From a bacterium M00.F.Ca.ET.205.01.1.1 (GTDB lineage: Bacteria > Pseudomonadota > Alphaproteobacteria > Rhizobiales > Rhizobiaceae): a stretch of DNA of 64,000 bases. The notes beneath the pieces were generated by a model. It did not search any database. It saw only the letters and a program-made list of their open reading frames with translations, and was not told where the DNA came from. Below are positions 25,014 through 33,313 of this stretch, one piece after another. Made by a program: the position numbers and the translations under genes. Numbering within the stretch: position 1 is the stretch's first letter; each line of letters starts with the position of its first letter. Location of the stretch: assembly GCA_004791255.1 (NCBI GenBank), contig SRUQ01000001.1, positions 186,001 through 250,000 of the forward strand, in the 5' to 3' direction.

Positions 25014-25883
25014 TCAGTGCCCTTGCAACTGCTTGCGCCTCCAGGCGGCGGGGGCTTCGCCGGCGCGCTCGCGGAAGAAGCGGGAGAAATAGGCCGGGTC
25101 GTCGAAGCCGATCTCGTAGGCGATGTCCTCGATGGTGCGCACGGTGAACAGCAGAAGCCGCTTGGCTTCCAGCAGGCGCCGCTCGCTGATGACCCGCTTG
25201 ACGCCGCTGCCCAGCACGGCGTGGGCGGCCTTGTCGAGCAGATGCGGCGTCGTGGCCAACGCCTCGACGTAGCGGTCGACCGGCCAGTTGTCGCGGAAAT
25301 GCGTGTCGACGAGCCGGCGCAGGCCAAGCGCCAGCGAAGCGTCTGTCGAACCCGTGGGATCCTTCACCTGAGGGCTGAGACGCGCGATGTGGGAGAGCGC
25401 GACGGCGATCAGCGCCGGCAGGGTCTTTTCGTTGCCCGCCTCGGCCTCGGCGTATTCGGCGGCGATCATGTTCAGCACCCCGGCCAGCCTTTTCCACGCT
25501 GCGTGCTGCGGCAGGCCGTCGGCGAAGACCGGCCTGTCCAGCGGCAACAGGCTATAGGCCGAAAGGGCTGCGAGCGCATCGTCGGCGACCGAGACGACGA
25601 TAGCGTCGGCGTCCTTTCCGATCGAGAAGCCGTGCACGACATTGCTCGGCACGAAGCTGACGGCGGGCGCCGAAAAGTCCCAGGAACGGTCCTCGATGCG
25701 ATAGGTGCCGGAGCCAGCGGTCCAGTAGGTGATCTGGCCCATCTGCGGGTGCTTGTGCGCGGCGACCTGGCCGAGGTGGATGTTGCTGCGGGCAGCCACT
25801 GTCTCGACATGCAGGAAGCCAATGTCGAGCGGCCGCACCGGCTCGCCATAGACGAAGAAGTCTGGAATGGAACTCTGGCCCAT
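25014..25883 (-). CDS. hpaA: AraC family regulator, HpaA-like
   Basis: A 289-residue regulator with an N-terminal cupin sensor domain (HKHPQMGQITYWTAGSGTY near residue 45) and a C-terminal AraC DNA-binding domain whose second helix-turn-helix carries TIEDIAYEIGFDDPAYFSRFF. It is divergent from hpaB with 89 bp between the starts, the arrangement of HpaA, the 4-hydroxyphenylacetate-responsive activator of hpaBC. ATG 25883 is used, because further upstream in-frame codons would run into the hpaB start. Confidence 0.85.
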   Translation of the reverse strand: MGQSSIPDFFVYGEPVRPLDIGFLHVETVAARSNIHLGQVAAHKHPQMGQITYWTAGSGTYRIEDRSWDFSAPAVSFVPSNVVHGFSIGKDADAIVVSVADDALAALSAYSLLPLDRPVFADGLPQHAAWKRLAGVLNMIAAEYAEAEAGNEKTLPALIAVALSHIARLSPQVKDPTGSTDASLALGLRRLVDTHFRDNWPVDRYVEALATTPHLLDKAAHAVLGSGVKRVISERRLLEAKRLLLFTVRTIEDIAYEIGFDDPAYFSRFFRERAGEAPAAWRRKQLQGH

Positions 25884-25972
25884 GACGCCGGAAAAAGTCC
25901 AATCGGTTTTGCCGTTCCGTCCATAACCGATCCCAACCCGAGGCGCTAGGGTCGAGGTCCAAGTGGAGGAAT

Positions 25973-27520
25973 ATGATGCGGTCAGAAGATTTTCGCGCCG
26001 ACAAGGCACGCCCGTTCACCGGGGCTGAGTATCTGGAGAGCCTGCGCGACGGCCGCGAGGTCTACATTAACGGCGAACGCGTCGAGGACGTCACCACGCA
26101 TCCGGCGATGCGCAATTCGGTGCGGTCGCTGGCGCGGCTCTACGATGCGCTGCATGACGGCAAGCGCCGCGAGGCGCTGACCTCGCCGACCGACACGGGC
26201 TCTGGCGGCTACACCCACAAATATTTCCGCGTCGCCAAATCCTCCGGCGAGCTTGCCGCCCAGCAGACGGCGATCGCCGAGTGGTCGCGCATGTCCTATG
26301 GCTGGATGGGGCGCACGCCCGACTACAAGGCGGCGCTGATGAACACGCTCGGCGCCAATGCCGACTGGTACGGCCCGTTCAAGGACAATGCGCTCGCCTG
26401 GCACAGCAGAGCCCAGGAAGCGGTGCTCTTCATGAACCACGCCATCGTCAACCCGCCGATCGACCGCCACAAGCCGGCCGAGCAGGTTAAGGACGTGTTC
26501 GTCCACATCACCAAGGAGACGGACGCCGGCATCTATGTTTCCGGCGCCAAGGTGGTGGCGACGTCGTCGGCGCTGACCCACTACAATTTCCTGGCTCAGG
26601 GCTCGGCGACGGTGACGGAGGATCCGTCGCTGTCGGTGATGTTCATCGTGCCGATGAATGCGCCGGGGATAAAGATGTTCTGCCGCGTTTCCTACGAGCA
26701 GACGGCCAACACGGTCGGCGCGCCGTTCGACTATCCGCTGTCGTCGCGCTTCGACGAAAACGACGCCATCCTTGTGCTCGACAATGTCTTCATCCCCTGG
26801 GAGGATGTGCTGGTGCTGCGCGATGCGCAGAAGATCCTGTCGTTCCACCCGGCGTCGGGCTTCATGCATGGCTACTGCTTCCAGGGCTGCACGCGCTTTG
26901 CCGTCAAGCTCGACTTCCTCGCCGGCCTTCTGGCCAAGGCGCTACGTGCCACCGGCGGCGATGCGTTTCGCGGCAACCAGGCAGCCCTTGGCGAGGTCAT
27001 TGCGCTGCGCCACATGTTCTGGAGCTTCTCCAACGCCATGGCCCACAACCCGATCCCGTGGGCGAACGGCGCGGTGCTGCCCAATCTGGATGCGGCGCTG
27101 GCCTACCGCACCTTCATGTCGGAGGCCTATCCGCGCGTCATCGATACGGTGCGCCGGGTTATCGCCTCGGGGCTGATCTACCTGCCGTCATCGATGCGCG
27201 ACTTCAACAATCCGGAGATCGACAAATATCTGGCGCAATATGTGCGCGGCTCCAACGACATGGGCCATGTCGAGCGCATCAAGATCATGAAGCTTTTGTG
27301 GGACGCGACGGGCACCGAATTCGGCGGCCGCCACGCGCTCTATGAGCTCAACTATGCCGGCGCGCCGGAAGAGGTGCGGCTGCAGGTGCTGAAGGGCGCC
27401 GAGCGCGGCGGCCGGCTGAAGGCGATGGAGGAACTGGTCGACACCTGCATGGCCGACTATGACGAACATGGCTGGACAGGCGACACCTGGCTGCCGCCGC
27501 TTGCTCCGACGGCCGGGTGA
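25973..27520 (+). CDS. hpaB: 4-hydroxyphenylacetate 3-monooxygenase, oxygenase subunit
   Basis: The FADH2-using large component hydroxylates 4-hydroxyphenylacetate to 3,4-dihydroxyphenylacetate. The 515-residue length and motifs fit HpaB: FTGAEYLESLRDGREVYI at the N-terminus, the acyl-CoA-dehydrogenase-like middle with SRAQEAVLFMNHAIVNPP, and FIPWEDVLVLRD near residue 270. A TGGAGGA ribosome site lies just upstream; two ATGs in a row are possible starts. hpaC begins at the stop, so the two-component system is encoded as one unit. Confidence 0.93.
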   Translation: MMRSEDFRADKARPFTGAEYLESLRDGREVYINGERVEDVTTHPAMRNSVRSLARLYDALHDGKRREALTSPTDTGSGGYTHKYFRVAKSSGELAAQQTAIAEWSRMSYGWMGRTPDYKAALMNTLGANADWYGPFKDNALAWHSRAQEAVLFMNHAIVNPPIDRHKPAEQVKDVFVHITKETDAGIYVSGAKVVATSSALTHYNFLAQGSATVTEDPSLSVMFIVPMNAPGIKMFCRVSYEQTANTVGAPFDYPLSSRFDENDAILVLDNVFIPWEDVLVLRDAQKILSFHPASGFMHGYCFQGCTRFAVKLDFLAGLLAKALRATGGDAFRGNQAALGEVIALRHMFWSFSNAMAHNPIPWANGAVLPNLDAALAYRTFMSEAYPRVIDTVRRVIASGLIYLPSSMRDFNNPEIDKYLAQYVRGSNDMGHVERIKIMKLLWDATGTEFGGRHALYELNYAGAPEEVRLQVLKGAERGGRLKAMEELVDTCMADYDEHGWTGDTWLPPLAPTAG

Positions 27521-27525
27521 CGCCG

Positions 27526-28035
27526 ATGGCCGCGCAGATTTCGAAGATCGACTTCCGCGAAGCCATGGCAAGGGTCTGCGCGCCCGTCAACATCATCACC
27601 ACCGACGGCCCGGCGGGACGCGGCGGCTTCACCGCCACCGCCATGTGCAGCGTCTCCGACGAGCCGCCGACACTGCTGGTGTGCATGAACGGCCGCTCGG
27701 CGCAGGCCGCCATGTTCCTCGCCAACCGGCATTTCTGCGTCAATGTGCTGACGCATGACCATATGCATCTGGCGGGAAAGTTCGCCGGTGCGACCAGGGA
27801 CATGGAAGCCCGCTACTCGGCGGCGCGCTGGCAGACGCTGACCTCGGGCACCCCGGCGCTGTCGGACGCCATCGTCAATTTCGATTGCGAGATCGAGGAT
27901 GTGCATATCGTCGGCACGCACAATGTCATGATCGGCCGCGTCGTCGATGTGCGCCACGGCAGCGGCGGCTCGGCGCTGCTCTATGTCGATCGCAACTACA
28001 CGCAGCCGACGCGGCTTGGCAGCTTTGGCGGATGA
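27526..28035 (+). CDS. hpaC: 4-hydroxyphenylacetate 3-monooxygenase, flavin reductase subunit
   Basis: A 169-residue NADH:FAD reductase of the HpaC/split-barrel flavin reductase family that supplies FADH2 to HpaB. Motifs include PVNIITTDGPAGRGGFTATA near residue 20 and HFCVNVLTHD near 68. The start is either ATG 27526 or GTG 27517, which overlaps the hpaB stop in a GTGA arrangement. It is convergent with hpaR. Confidence 0.92.
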   Translation: MAAQISKIDFREAMARVCAPVNIITTDGPAGRGGFTATAMCSVSDEPPTLLVCMNGRSAQAAMFLANRHFCVNVLTHDHMHLAGKFAGATRDMEARYSAARWQTLTSGTPALSDAIVNFDCEIEDVHIVGTHNVMIGRVVDVRHGSGGSALLYVDRNYTQPTRLGSFGG

Positions 28036-28038
28036 GCC

Positions 28039-28467
28039 TCAGCTCTCGCCGTCGATCAGGGTCTCCAGGAGATCGAGAAGCTGCTCCAGCCTTTCGTGGC
28101 CGAAGCGGCGTTCGATGTCGTCGTAGATGACGCGGCGCTCGGGCGACAGGGCGTCGATCAGGGCGGATCCGGCCGGCGCGATGGTCAGAACGACGCGGCG
28201 GCCGTCGCCTTCCGCCTTGTTGCGGGTGATGAATTTTCGCCCCTCGAGCGCCTTGATAATGCGCGTCAGGCTGGGCGGCAGAACCGAGGCGCGGTCGGCG
28301 AGTTCCGTCGCTTCAACCGATGCGGCCTCGCTCAGCACGCGCAGCACGCGCCATTGCTGTTCGGTCACATCATGCGCGGCCAGCATCGGGCGAAAGCGCG
28401 CCATCACCGCTTCGCGGGCATGAAGCAGGGCCATGGGCAGGGAACGGCGCGTGTTTTCCGGCAGCAA
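28039..28467 (-). CDS. hpaR: MarR family regulator of homoprotocatechuate degradation
   Basis: A 142-residue winged-helix MarR protein. The DNA-binding core is TELADRASVLPPSLTRIIKAL, and the wing carries EGDGRRVVLTIAPAG. The HpaR subtype begins with a short tail before SLPMALLHAREAVM, as here. HpaR represses the meta-cleavage genes until 4-hydroxyphenylacetate or its dihydroxy product binds. Its start faces that of hpaF across a 179-bp gap holding a 22-bp palindrome. Confidence 0.92.
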   Translation of the reverse strand: MLPENTRRSLPMALLHAREAVMARFRPMLAAHDVTEQQWRVLRVLSEAASVEATELADRASVLPPSLTRIIKALEGRKFITRNKAEGDGRRVVLTIAPAGSALIDALSPERRVIYDDIERRFGHERLEQLLDLLETLIDGES

Positions 28468-28595
28468 GAAGAAGTGTCCCCAACAGTGCGGCGATCAGCG
28501 GATTTGCCCCACATGAATCGCGCGCAAAACCCGATCTTCCCATCCCGTATCTTCGCGCCAAGCCCGATGCAAGACTTGACTTCGGCGAGGTCGCA

Positions 28596-28617
28596 TGTAA
28601 TTAACGCGTTAACTACA
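28596..28617. promoter_or_regulatory. 22-bp palindromic operator, probable HpaR site
   Basis: The 12-bp perfect core TTAACGCGTTAA is extended by TGTA on the left and TACA on the right with a single mismatched pair, giving a 22-bp palindrome centred at 28606/28607. It lies between divergent hpaR and hpaF, 30 bp before the hpaF start, in the position of a MarR-type operator. Confidence 0.75.
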
Positions 28618-28646
28618 ACAATGCAATATTCAGGGAACGGGACGCG

Positions 28647-29033
28647 GTGCCGCATTTCTCAATCGAGTATTCGGCCAATCTCGACGCCAAGGTCGACATG
28701 GACGCGTTGTGCGCGCTGGTGTTGCGCACCGTGCTCGACACGGGCCTGTTCGAGACCGGCGCCGTGCGGGTGCGGGCCTTTCGCGCCGAGGCCTATGCTA
28801 TTGCCGACAGGCTGCCGGAAAACGCCTTTCTCGACATGTCGTTCAGGATTGGAACCGGGCGCAACGCCGAGGACAAGAAACGGACCGGCGAGGCGATTTT
28901 CGCGGCGGTAAGCGATTATCTCGGCAGCCTGTTCGAGACACCGCATTTCGCCTTGTCGCTGGAGATTCGGGAAATCGATCCGGTGCTGAGCTGGAAGAAG
29001 AATGCAATCCACCCGCGGCTGCGCGGCAAGTGA
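28647..29033 (+). CDS. hpaF: 5-carboxymethyl-2-hydroxymuconate delta-isomerase
   Basis: A 128-residue tautomerase-fold enzyme that isomerises the meta-cleavage product chain of homoprotocatechuate. The catalytic N-terminal proline follows the start codon directly (MPHFSIEYSANL), and the length is normal for the CHMI family. The start is a GTG. A 12-bp gap separates it from hpaE; with hpaD, hpaG and hpaH it forms one transcription unit behind the palindromic operator. Confidence 0.93.
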   Translation: MPHFSIEYSANLDAKVDMDALCALVLRTVLDTGLFETGAVRVRAFRAEAYAIADRLPENAFLDMSFRIGTGRNAEDKKRTGEAIFAAVSDYLGSLFETPHFALSLEIREIDPVLSWKKNAIHPRLRGK

Positions 29034-29045
29034 CGGAAGACTGAC

Positions 29046-30563
29046 ATGTCCGACCTCGAAGGCAATCTGAAAAAGGCCGAAACCTATCTGGCTCGCTTCA
29101 AGCGCAACGGCGTCTTGAACCAGATTGGCGGCGAGGCGGTTCCGGCCGCCGACGGCTCGACCTTCGAGATATTGTCGCCGGTCGACTTGCAGCCGCTGGC
29201 CAAAGTGGCGCGTGGCGGCAGCGCCGATATCGACCGTGCCGCCAAGGCGGCGAAGGCGGCGTTTCCGGCCTGGGCCGCCATGCCGGGCGAAACGCGCAAG
29301 AAGCTGCTGCACAGAATAGCCGACGCGATCGAGGCGCGCGCCGAGGAGATCGCCTTCGTCGAATGCACGGATACCGGCCAGGCGCTGAAATTCATGGCCA
29401 AGGCGGCGCTGCGTGGTGCGGAGAATTTCCGCTTCTTCGCCGACCGCGCGCCGCAAGCCCGCGACGGCGAGACGCTGCGGGCGACCGGCCAGGTCAACCT
29501 CACCACGCGCGTGCCGATCGGCCCGGTCGGCGTCATCACGCCGTGGAACACGCCGTTCATGCTGTCGACCTGGAAGATCGCGCCGGCACTGGCGGCCGGC
29601 TGCACCATCGTTCATAAGCCGGCTGAATTCTCGCCGCTGAGCGCGCGGCTGCTGGTCGAGATCGCCGAGGAGGCGGGCCTGCCGAAGGGCGTGTGGAACC
29701 TGGTCAACGGCCTTGGCGAACATGCCGGCAAGGCGCTGACCGAGCATCCCGACATCAAGGCCATCGGCTTCGTCGGCGAAAGCCGCACCGGGTCGATGAT
29801 CATGCGCCAAGGCGCCGACACGCTGAAGCGCGTGCACTTCGAGCTCGGCGGCAAGAACCCGGTCATCGTCTTCGCCGATGCCGATCTCGAGCGCGCGGCC
29901 GATGCGGCGGTGTTCATGATCTACTCGCTGAATGGCGAACGCTGCACCTCGTCCTCGCGCCTGCTGGTGGAAGCCTCGGTCTACGACCGGTTCACCGATC
30001 TGGTGGCTGAGAAGGCAAAGCGCATCAGAATAGGCCATCCGCTCGACCCCGACACCGTGGTCGGGCCGCTGATCCATCCGGTGCACGAGGAGAAGGTGCT
30101 GTCCTATATCGAGGTCGGCAAATCCGAGGGCGCGGTGGTTGCGGCCGGCGGCGGCAAATTCGATGGTCCGGGCGGCGGCTGCTATGTCAGCCCGACGCTG
30201 TTTACCGGCGCCACCAACAGGATGCGCATTGCGCAGGAAGAGATCTTCGGGCCGGTGCTTACCGCGATCGCCTTCAAGGACGAGGCGGAAGCGCTGGCGC
30301 TCGCCAACGACACGCAATACGGCCTGACCGGCTATCTCTGGACATCCGATGTCACCCGCGCCTTCCGCTTCACTGATGCGCTCGACGCCGGCATGATCTG
30401 GGTCAACTCCGAGAATGTGCGCCACCTGCCGACGCCGTTCGGCGGCGTCAAGAATTCCGGCATCGGCCGCGACGGCGGCGACCATTCCTTCGATTTCTAC
30501 ATGGAGACCAAGAACATCGCCTTCGCCACATCAGCGCACGCGATCCAGAAACTCGGCGGCTGA
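29046..30563 (+). CDS. hpaE: 5-carboxymethyl-2-hydroxymuconate semialdehyde dehydrogenase
   Basis: A 505-residue NAD-dependent aldehyde dehydrogenase that oxidises the ring-cleavage semialdehyde. It shows the PWNTPFMLSTWKIAPAL cofactor region near residue 163, the glutamate motif HFELGGKNP near 267 and the catalytic cysteine in NGERCTSSSR near 302. Gene position between hpaF and hpaD fixes the specific assignment within this broad family. Confidence 0.92.
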   Translation: MSDLEGNLKKAETYLARFKRNGVLNQIGGEAVPAADGSTFEILSPVDLQPLAKVARGGSADIDRAAKAAKAAFPAWAAMPGETRKKLLHRIADAIEARAEEIAFVECTDTGQALKFMAKAALRGAENFRFFADRAPQARDGETLRATGQVNLTTRVPIGPVGVITPWNTPFMLSTWKIAPALAAGCTIVHKPAEFSPLSARLLVEIAEEAGLPKGVWNLVNGLGEHAGKALTEHPDIKAIGFVGESRTGSMIMRQGADTLKRVHFELGGKNPVIVFADADLERAADAAVFMIYSLNGERCTSSSRLLVEASVYDRFTDLVAEKAKRIRIGHPLDPDTVVGPLIHPVHEEKVLSYIEVGKSEGAVVAAGGGKFDGPGGGCYVSPTLFTGATNRMRIAQEEIFGPVLTAIAFKDEAEALALANDTQYGLTGYLWTSDVTRAFRFTDALDAGMIWVNSENVRHLPTPFGGVKNSGIGRDGGDHSFDFYMETKNIAFATSAHAIQKLGG

Positions 30564-30577
30564 CCGGAGGAAATCAG

Positions 30578-31558
30578 ATGCCCTTGCCCAAATTCAATCT
30601 CTATCCCGCCTTCAACATCGTGCGCCTCAGCCACGTCGAGCTGGCGGTAACCGACCTGGCGAAATCCCGCGCGTTCTATGTCGACACGCTCGGCCTGCAG
30701 GTGACGGACGAGACGTCGGACACCATCTATCTCAGGGCGATGGAGGAGCGCGGCCACCACTGCATCGTGCTGAAAAAGGCGGGGACGGCCGAAGCGCGCG
30801 ACCTCGGCTTCAAGGTGTTCTCGGACGAGGACCTCGACAAGGCGGTGCATTTCTTCAAAGGCAAGGGCCTGCCGGTGGAATGGGTCGAGCGGCCATACCA
30901 GTCGCGCACTTTCCGCACCCGCGACCCGCACGGCATTCCGCTGGAGTTCTACGCAACCATGGAGCGGCTGCCGCCGATCCACCAGAAATACGCGCTCTAT
31001 CATGGCGTGAAGCCGCTGCGCATCGACCACTTCAACTGCTTCTCGCCCAATGTCGACGAATCCGTCGCCTTCTACAACGAGCTCGGCTTTCGCGTCACCG
31101 AATACACGGAGGACGCCTCCAGCGGGAAGCTATGGGCGGCCTGGACGCACCGCAAGGGCGGCGTCCACGACATCGCCTTCACCAACGGCATCGGGCCGCG
31201 CCTGCACCACGTCGCCTTCTGGGTGCCGACCCCGCTCAACATCATCGACCTGCTCGACCTGATGGCGACGACCGGCTACCTGCCGAACATCGAACGCGGT
31301 CCCGGCCGGCACGGCATTTCCAACGCCTTCTTCCTCTACATCAGAGACCCCGACAACCATCGCATCGAGATCTACTGCTCCGACTACCAGACGGTCGATC
31401 CCGACCTCGAGCCGATCAAGTGGGACCTCAAGGATCCGCAGCGCCAGACGCTGTGGGGCGCGCCGGCGCCGAAGAGCTGGTTCGAGGAAGGTAGCGTCTT
31501 TGCCGGCGCCACGGTGCGCCAGCCGGACCTGACCGCCTCGCCGATCATCGCGCCATGA
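30578..31558 (+). CDS. hpaD: 3,4-dihydroxyphenylacetate 2,3-dioxygenase, type I (VOC) extradiol
   Basis: A 326-residue extradiol ring-cleavage dioxygenase of the vicinal-oxygen-chelate fold, with two tandem domains. The iron or manganese ligands are expected at the His of RIDHFNCFSPN (about residue 151), the His of RLHHVAFWV (about 210) and the Glu of HRIEIYCSD (about 263). This is the type known from Gram-positive and some soil bacteria; E. coli HpaD is an unrelated type III enzyme. Its stop overlaps the hpaG start by four bases. Confidence 0.92.
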   Translation: MPLPKFNLYPAFNIVRLSHVELAVTDLAKSRAFYVDTLGLQVTDETSDTIYLRAMEERGHHCIVLKKAGTAEARDLGFKVFSDEDLDKAVHFFKGKGLPVEWVERPYQSRTFRTRDPHGIPLEFYATMERLPPIHQKYALYHGVKPLRIDHFNCFSPNVDESVAFYNELGFRVTEYTEDASSGKLWAAWTHRKGGVHDIAFTNGIGPRLHHVAFWVPTPLNIIDLLDLMATTGYLPNIERGPGRHGISNAFFLYIRDPDNHRIEIYCSDYQTVDPDLEPIKWDLKDPQRQTLWGAPAPKSWFEEGSVFAGATVRQPDLTASPIIAP

Positions 31559-32433
31559 GCAGCAGCATGAACCGGCTCGCCACCTTCACCGTCGGCGGCA
31601 AGACGCGCTACGGCGTGATCATCGATAAGGGCGCCGTCGACCTTTCGGCCCGCCATCCCGAATGGCCGACACTGCGCGAGGTGATCGAAGCCGGCGCCCT
31701 CGGCAGATTGGCCGAAGAGGCCGAGGCCTTCGCGGCCGATTTCCCGCTCGACGCCATCGCCTACGACATCCCCGTGCCGGCGCCGGAAAAGATCATCTGC
31801 GTCGGCGTCAACTTTCCCGACCGCAACGAGGAGTACAAGGACGGGCAGGCGGCACCCTCCAACCCGTCGCTGTTCATCCGCTTTCCCAGGTCCTTCGTCG
31901 GCCATGGCGCGCCGCTGGTGCGGCCGCCGGAATCGCCGCAGCTCGACTATGAGGGCGAGATCGTCATCGTCATCGGCAAGGGCGGACGCCGCATCGCCGA
32001 GGCCGATGCGCTGAACCACATCGCGGCGCTGTCGCTGTGCAATGAGGGCACCATCCGCGACTGGGTGCGGCACGCCAAGTTCAACGTCACGCAAGGCAAG
32101 AACTTTGACCGCACCGGCTCGATCGGCCCGTGGCTGGTGCCGTTCACCGACGAGGCGCAGATCGCCGACATCGCGCTGATCACCCGCGTCAATGGCGAGG
32201 TCCGGCAGCAGGACCGGACGAGCCGGATGATCTTTTCCTTCCGCAAGATCATCAATTATGTCTCGACCTTCACCACGCTGGTGCCGGGCGATATCATCGT
32301 CACCGGCACGCCGACCGGCGCCGGCGCCCGCTTCGAGCCGCCGATTTGGCTGAAGCCGGGCGATGTGATCGAAGTCGAGGCCGATGGCATCGGCGTGCTC
32401 CGGAACGGCGTCATCGACGAGGCCGCGCAATGA
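31555..32433 (+). CDS. hpaG: Fumarylacetoacetase-fold decarboxylase/isomerase of the hpa pathway
   Basis: A 292-residue FAH-family enzyme, placed as 5-oxopent-3-ene-1,2,5-tricarboxylate decarboxylase and/or 2-hydroxyhepta-2,4-diene-1,7-dioate isomerase. The metal site is visible as LDYEGEIVIVIG near residue 130, with a conserved glutamate further upstream, and VTGTPTGAG near 245. In E. coli, HpaG is a fused two-domain protein of about 430 residues; this single-domain form suggests that one active site serves both steps or that another FAH protein helps. It overlaps hpaH by an ATGA. Confidence 0.82.
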   Translation: MSSSMNRLATFTVGGKTRYGVIIDKGAVDLSARHPEWPTLREVIEAGALGRLAEEAEAFAADFPLDAIAYDIPVPAPEKIICVGVNFPDRNEEYKDGQAAPSNPSLFIRFPRSFVGHGAPLVRPPESPQLDYEGEIVIVIGKGGRRIAEADALNHIAALSLCNEGTIRDWVRHAKFNVTQGKNFDRTGSIGPWLVPFTDEAQIADIALITRVNGEVRQQDRTSRMIFSFRKIINYVSTFTTLVPGDIIVTGTPTGAGARFEPPIWLKPGDVIEVEADGIGVLRNGVIDEAAQ

Positions 32434-33236
32434 CCCCGCAGCAAGTGGACGACGCCGCCGGCAGGCTGTTCGAGGCCGAACGGTCGCGCCGCCAGATCCG
32501 GCTGCTCAGCCTCGATTACCCGCAAGCGACCATGGAGGACGCCTACCGCGTGCAGGCCGCGCTGGTGAAGCGCAAGACCGATGCCGGCCTCAAGCCAAAG
32601 GGCTGGAAGATCGGCCTGACCTCGAAGGCGATGCAGTATGCGCTGGCCATCGACACGCCGGATTCGGGCGTGCTGTTCGACGACATGTTCTTCAACGATG
32701 GCGCGACTGTTCCCGCCGGCCGCTTCATCCAGCCGCGCGTCGAGGCCGAGATTGCCTTCGTCATGAAGGCGCCGCTCAAAGGGCCAGGCGTGACCATATT
32801 CGACGTGCTCAACGCCACCGACTACATCACGCCGGCGCTGGAAATCCTCGACACGCGCATCGAACGCGTCAACGCCGAGACCAAGAAGGTCCGCACCTTC
32901 TTCGACACCATCTCCGACAATGCCGCCAATGCCGGCATCGTCATCGGCGGACGGCCGCAGCGTCCCGATGAAGCCGACATGCGCTGGATCGGCGCCATCG
33001 TGTCGCGCAATGTCGAGGTCGAGGAGACCGGGCTTGGCGCCGGCGTGCTCAACCATCCGGCGATGGGCATCGCCTGGTTGGCGGACCGGCTCGCCCGCTA
33101 CGGCATGTCGATCACGGCTGGCGAGGTGGTGCTGTCAGGCTCTTTCGTGCGGCCGGTCGAGGCGCGGCCGGGCGATACGATCGTCGCCGATTTCGGCAGC
33201 TCGGGAACCGTCAGCGTTCACTTCGCCAAGGGCTGA
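32430..33236 (+). CDS. hpaH: 2-oxo-hepta-3-ene-1,7-dioate hydratase
   Basis: A 268-residue hydratase of the MhpD/HpaH group within the FAH superfamily. Motifs are KGWKIGLTSKAMQ near residue 49, FIQPRVEAEIAFVM near 97 and AGEVVLSGSF near 230. It hydrates the dienoic intermediate before aldol cleavage. This is the last gene of the run; a palindromic repeat and a gene on the other strand follow, so the expected aldolase gene hpaI is missing here. Confidence 0.92.
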   Translation: MTPQQVDDAAGRLFEAERSRRQIRLLSLDYPQATMEDAYRVQAALVKRKTDAGLKPKGWKIGLTSKAMQYALAIDTPDSGVLFDDMFFNDGATVPAGRFIQPRVEAEIAFVMKAPLKGPGVTIFDVLNATDYITPALEILDTRIERVNAETKKVRTFFDTISDNAANAGIVIGGRPQRPDEADMRWIGAIVSRNVEVEETGLGAGVLNHPAMGIAWLADRLARYGMSITAGEVVLSGSFVRPVEARPGDTIVADFGSSGTVSVHFAKG

Positions 33237-33270
33237 CGGTTCTATCGGTCCGAAGACTCGTTGTTTGACG

Positions 33271-33311
33271 CAATTCCGGACGGAAAACCGCTCACACTTT
33301 TCCTGGAATTG
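33271..33311. repeat. 41-nt palindromic intergenic repeat (GACGGAAAACCGCTCACAC type), copy 2
   Basis: CAATTCC (33271-33277) pairs perfectly with GGAATTG (33305-33311), and the inner GGAAAA pairs with TTTTCC. The central sequence is the same as in the copy at 17388-17428. It lies between the convergent ends of hpaH and the kinase gene, three bases from the latter's stop codon, so it probably folds at the 3' end of both messages. Confidence 0.75.
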
Positions 33312-33313
33312 CT

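Noticed and set aside
28659..30485. 608-codon minus-strand frame across hpaF and hpaE
   Set aside because: Shadow frame; both plus-strand genes have catalytic motifs and correct lengths.
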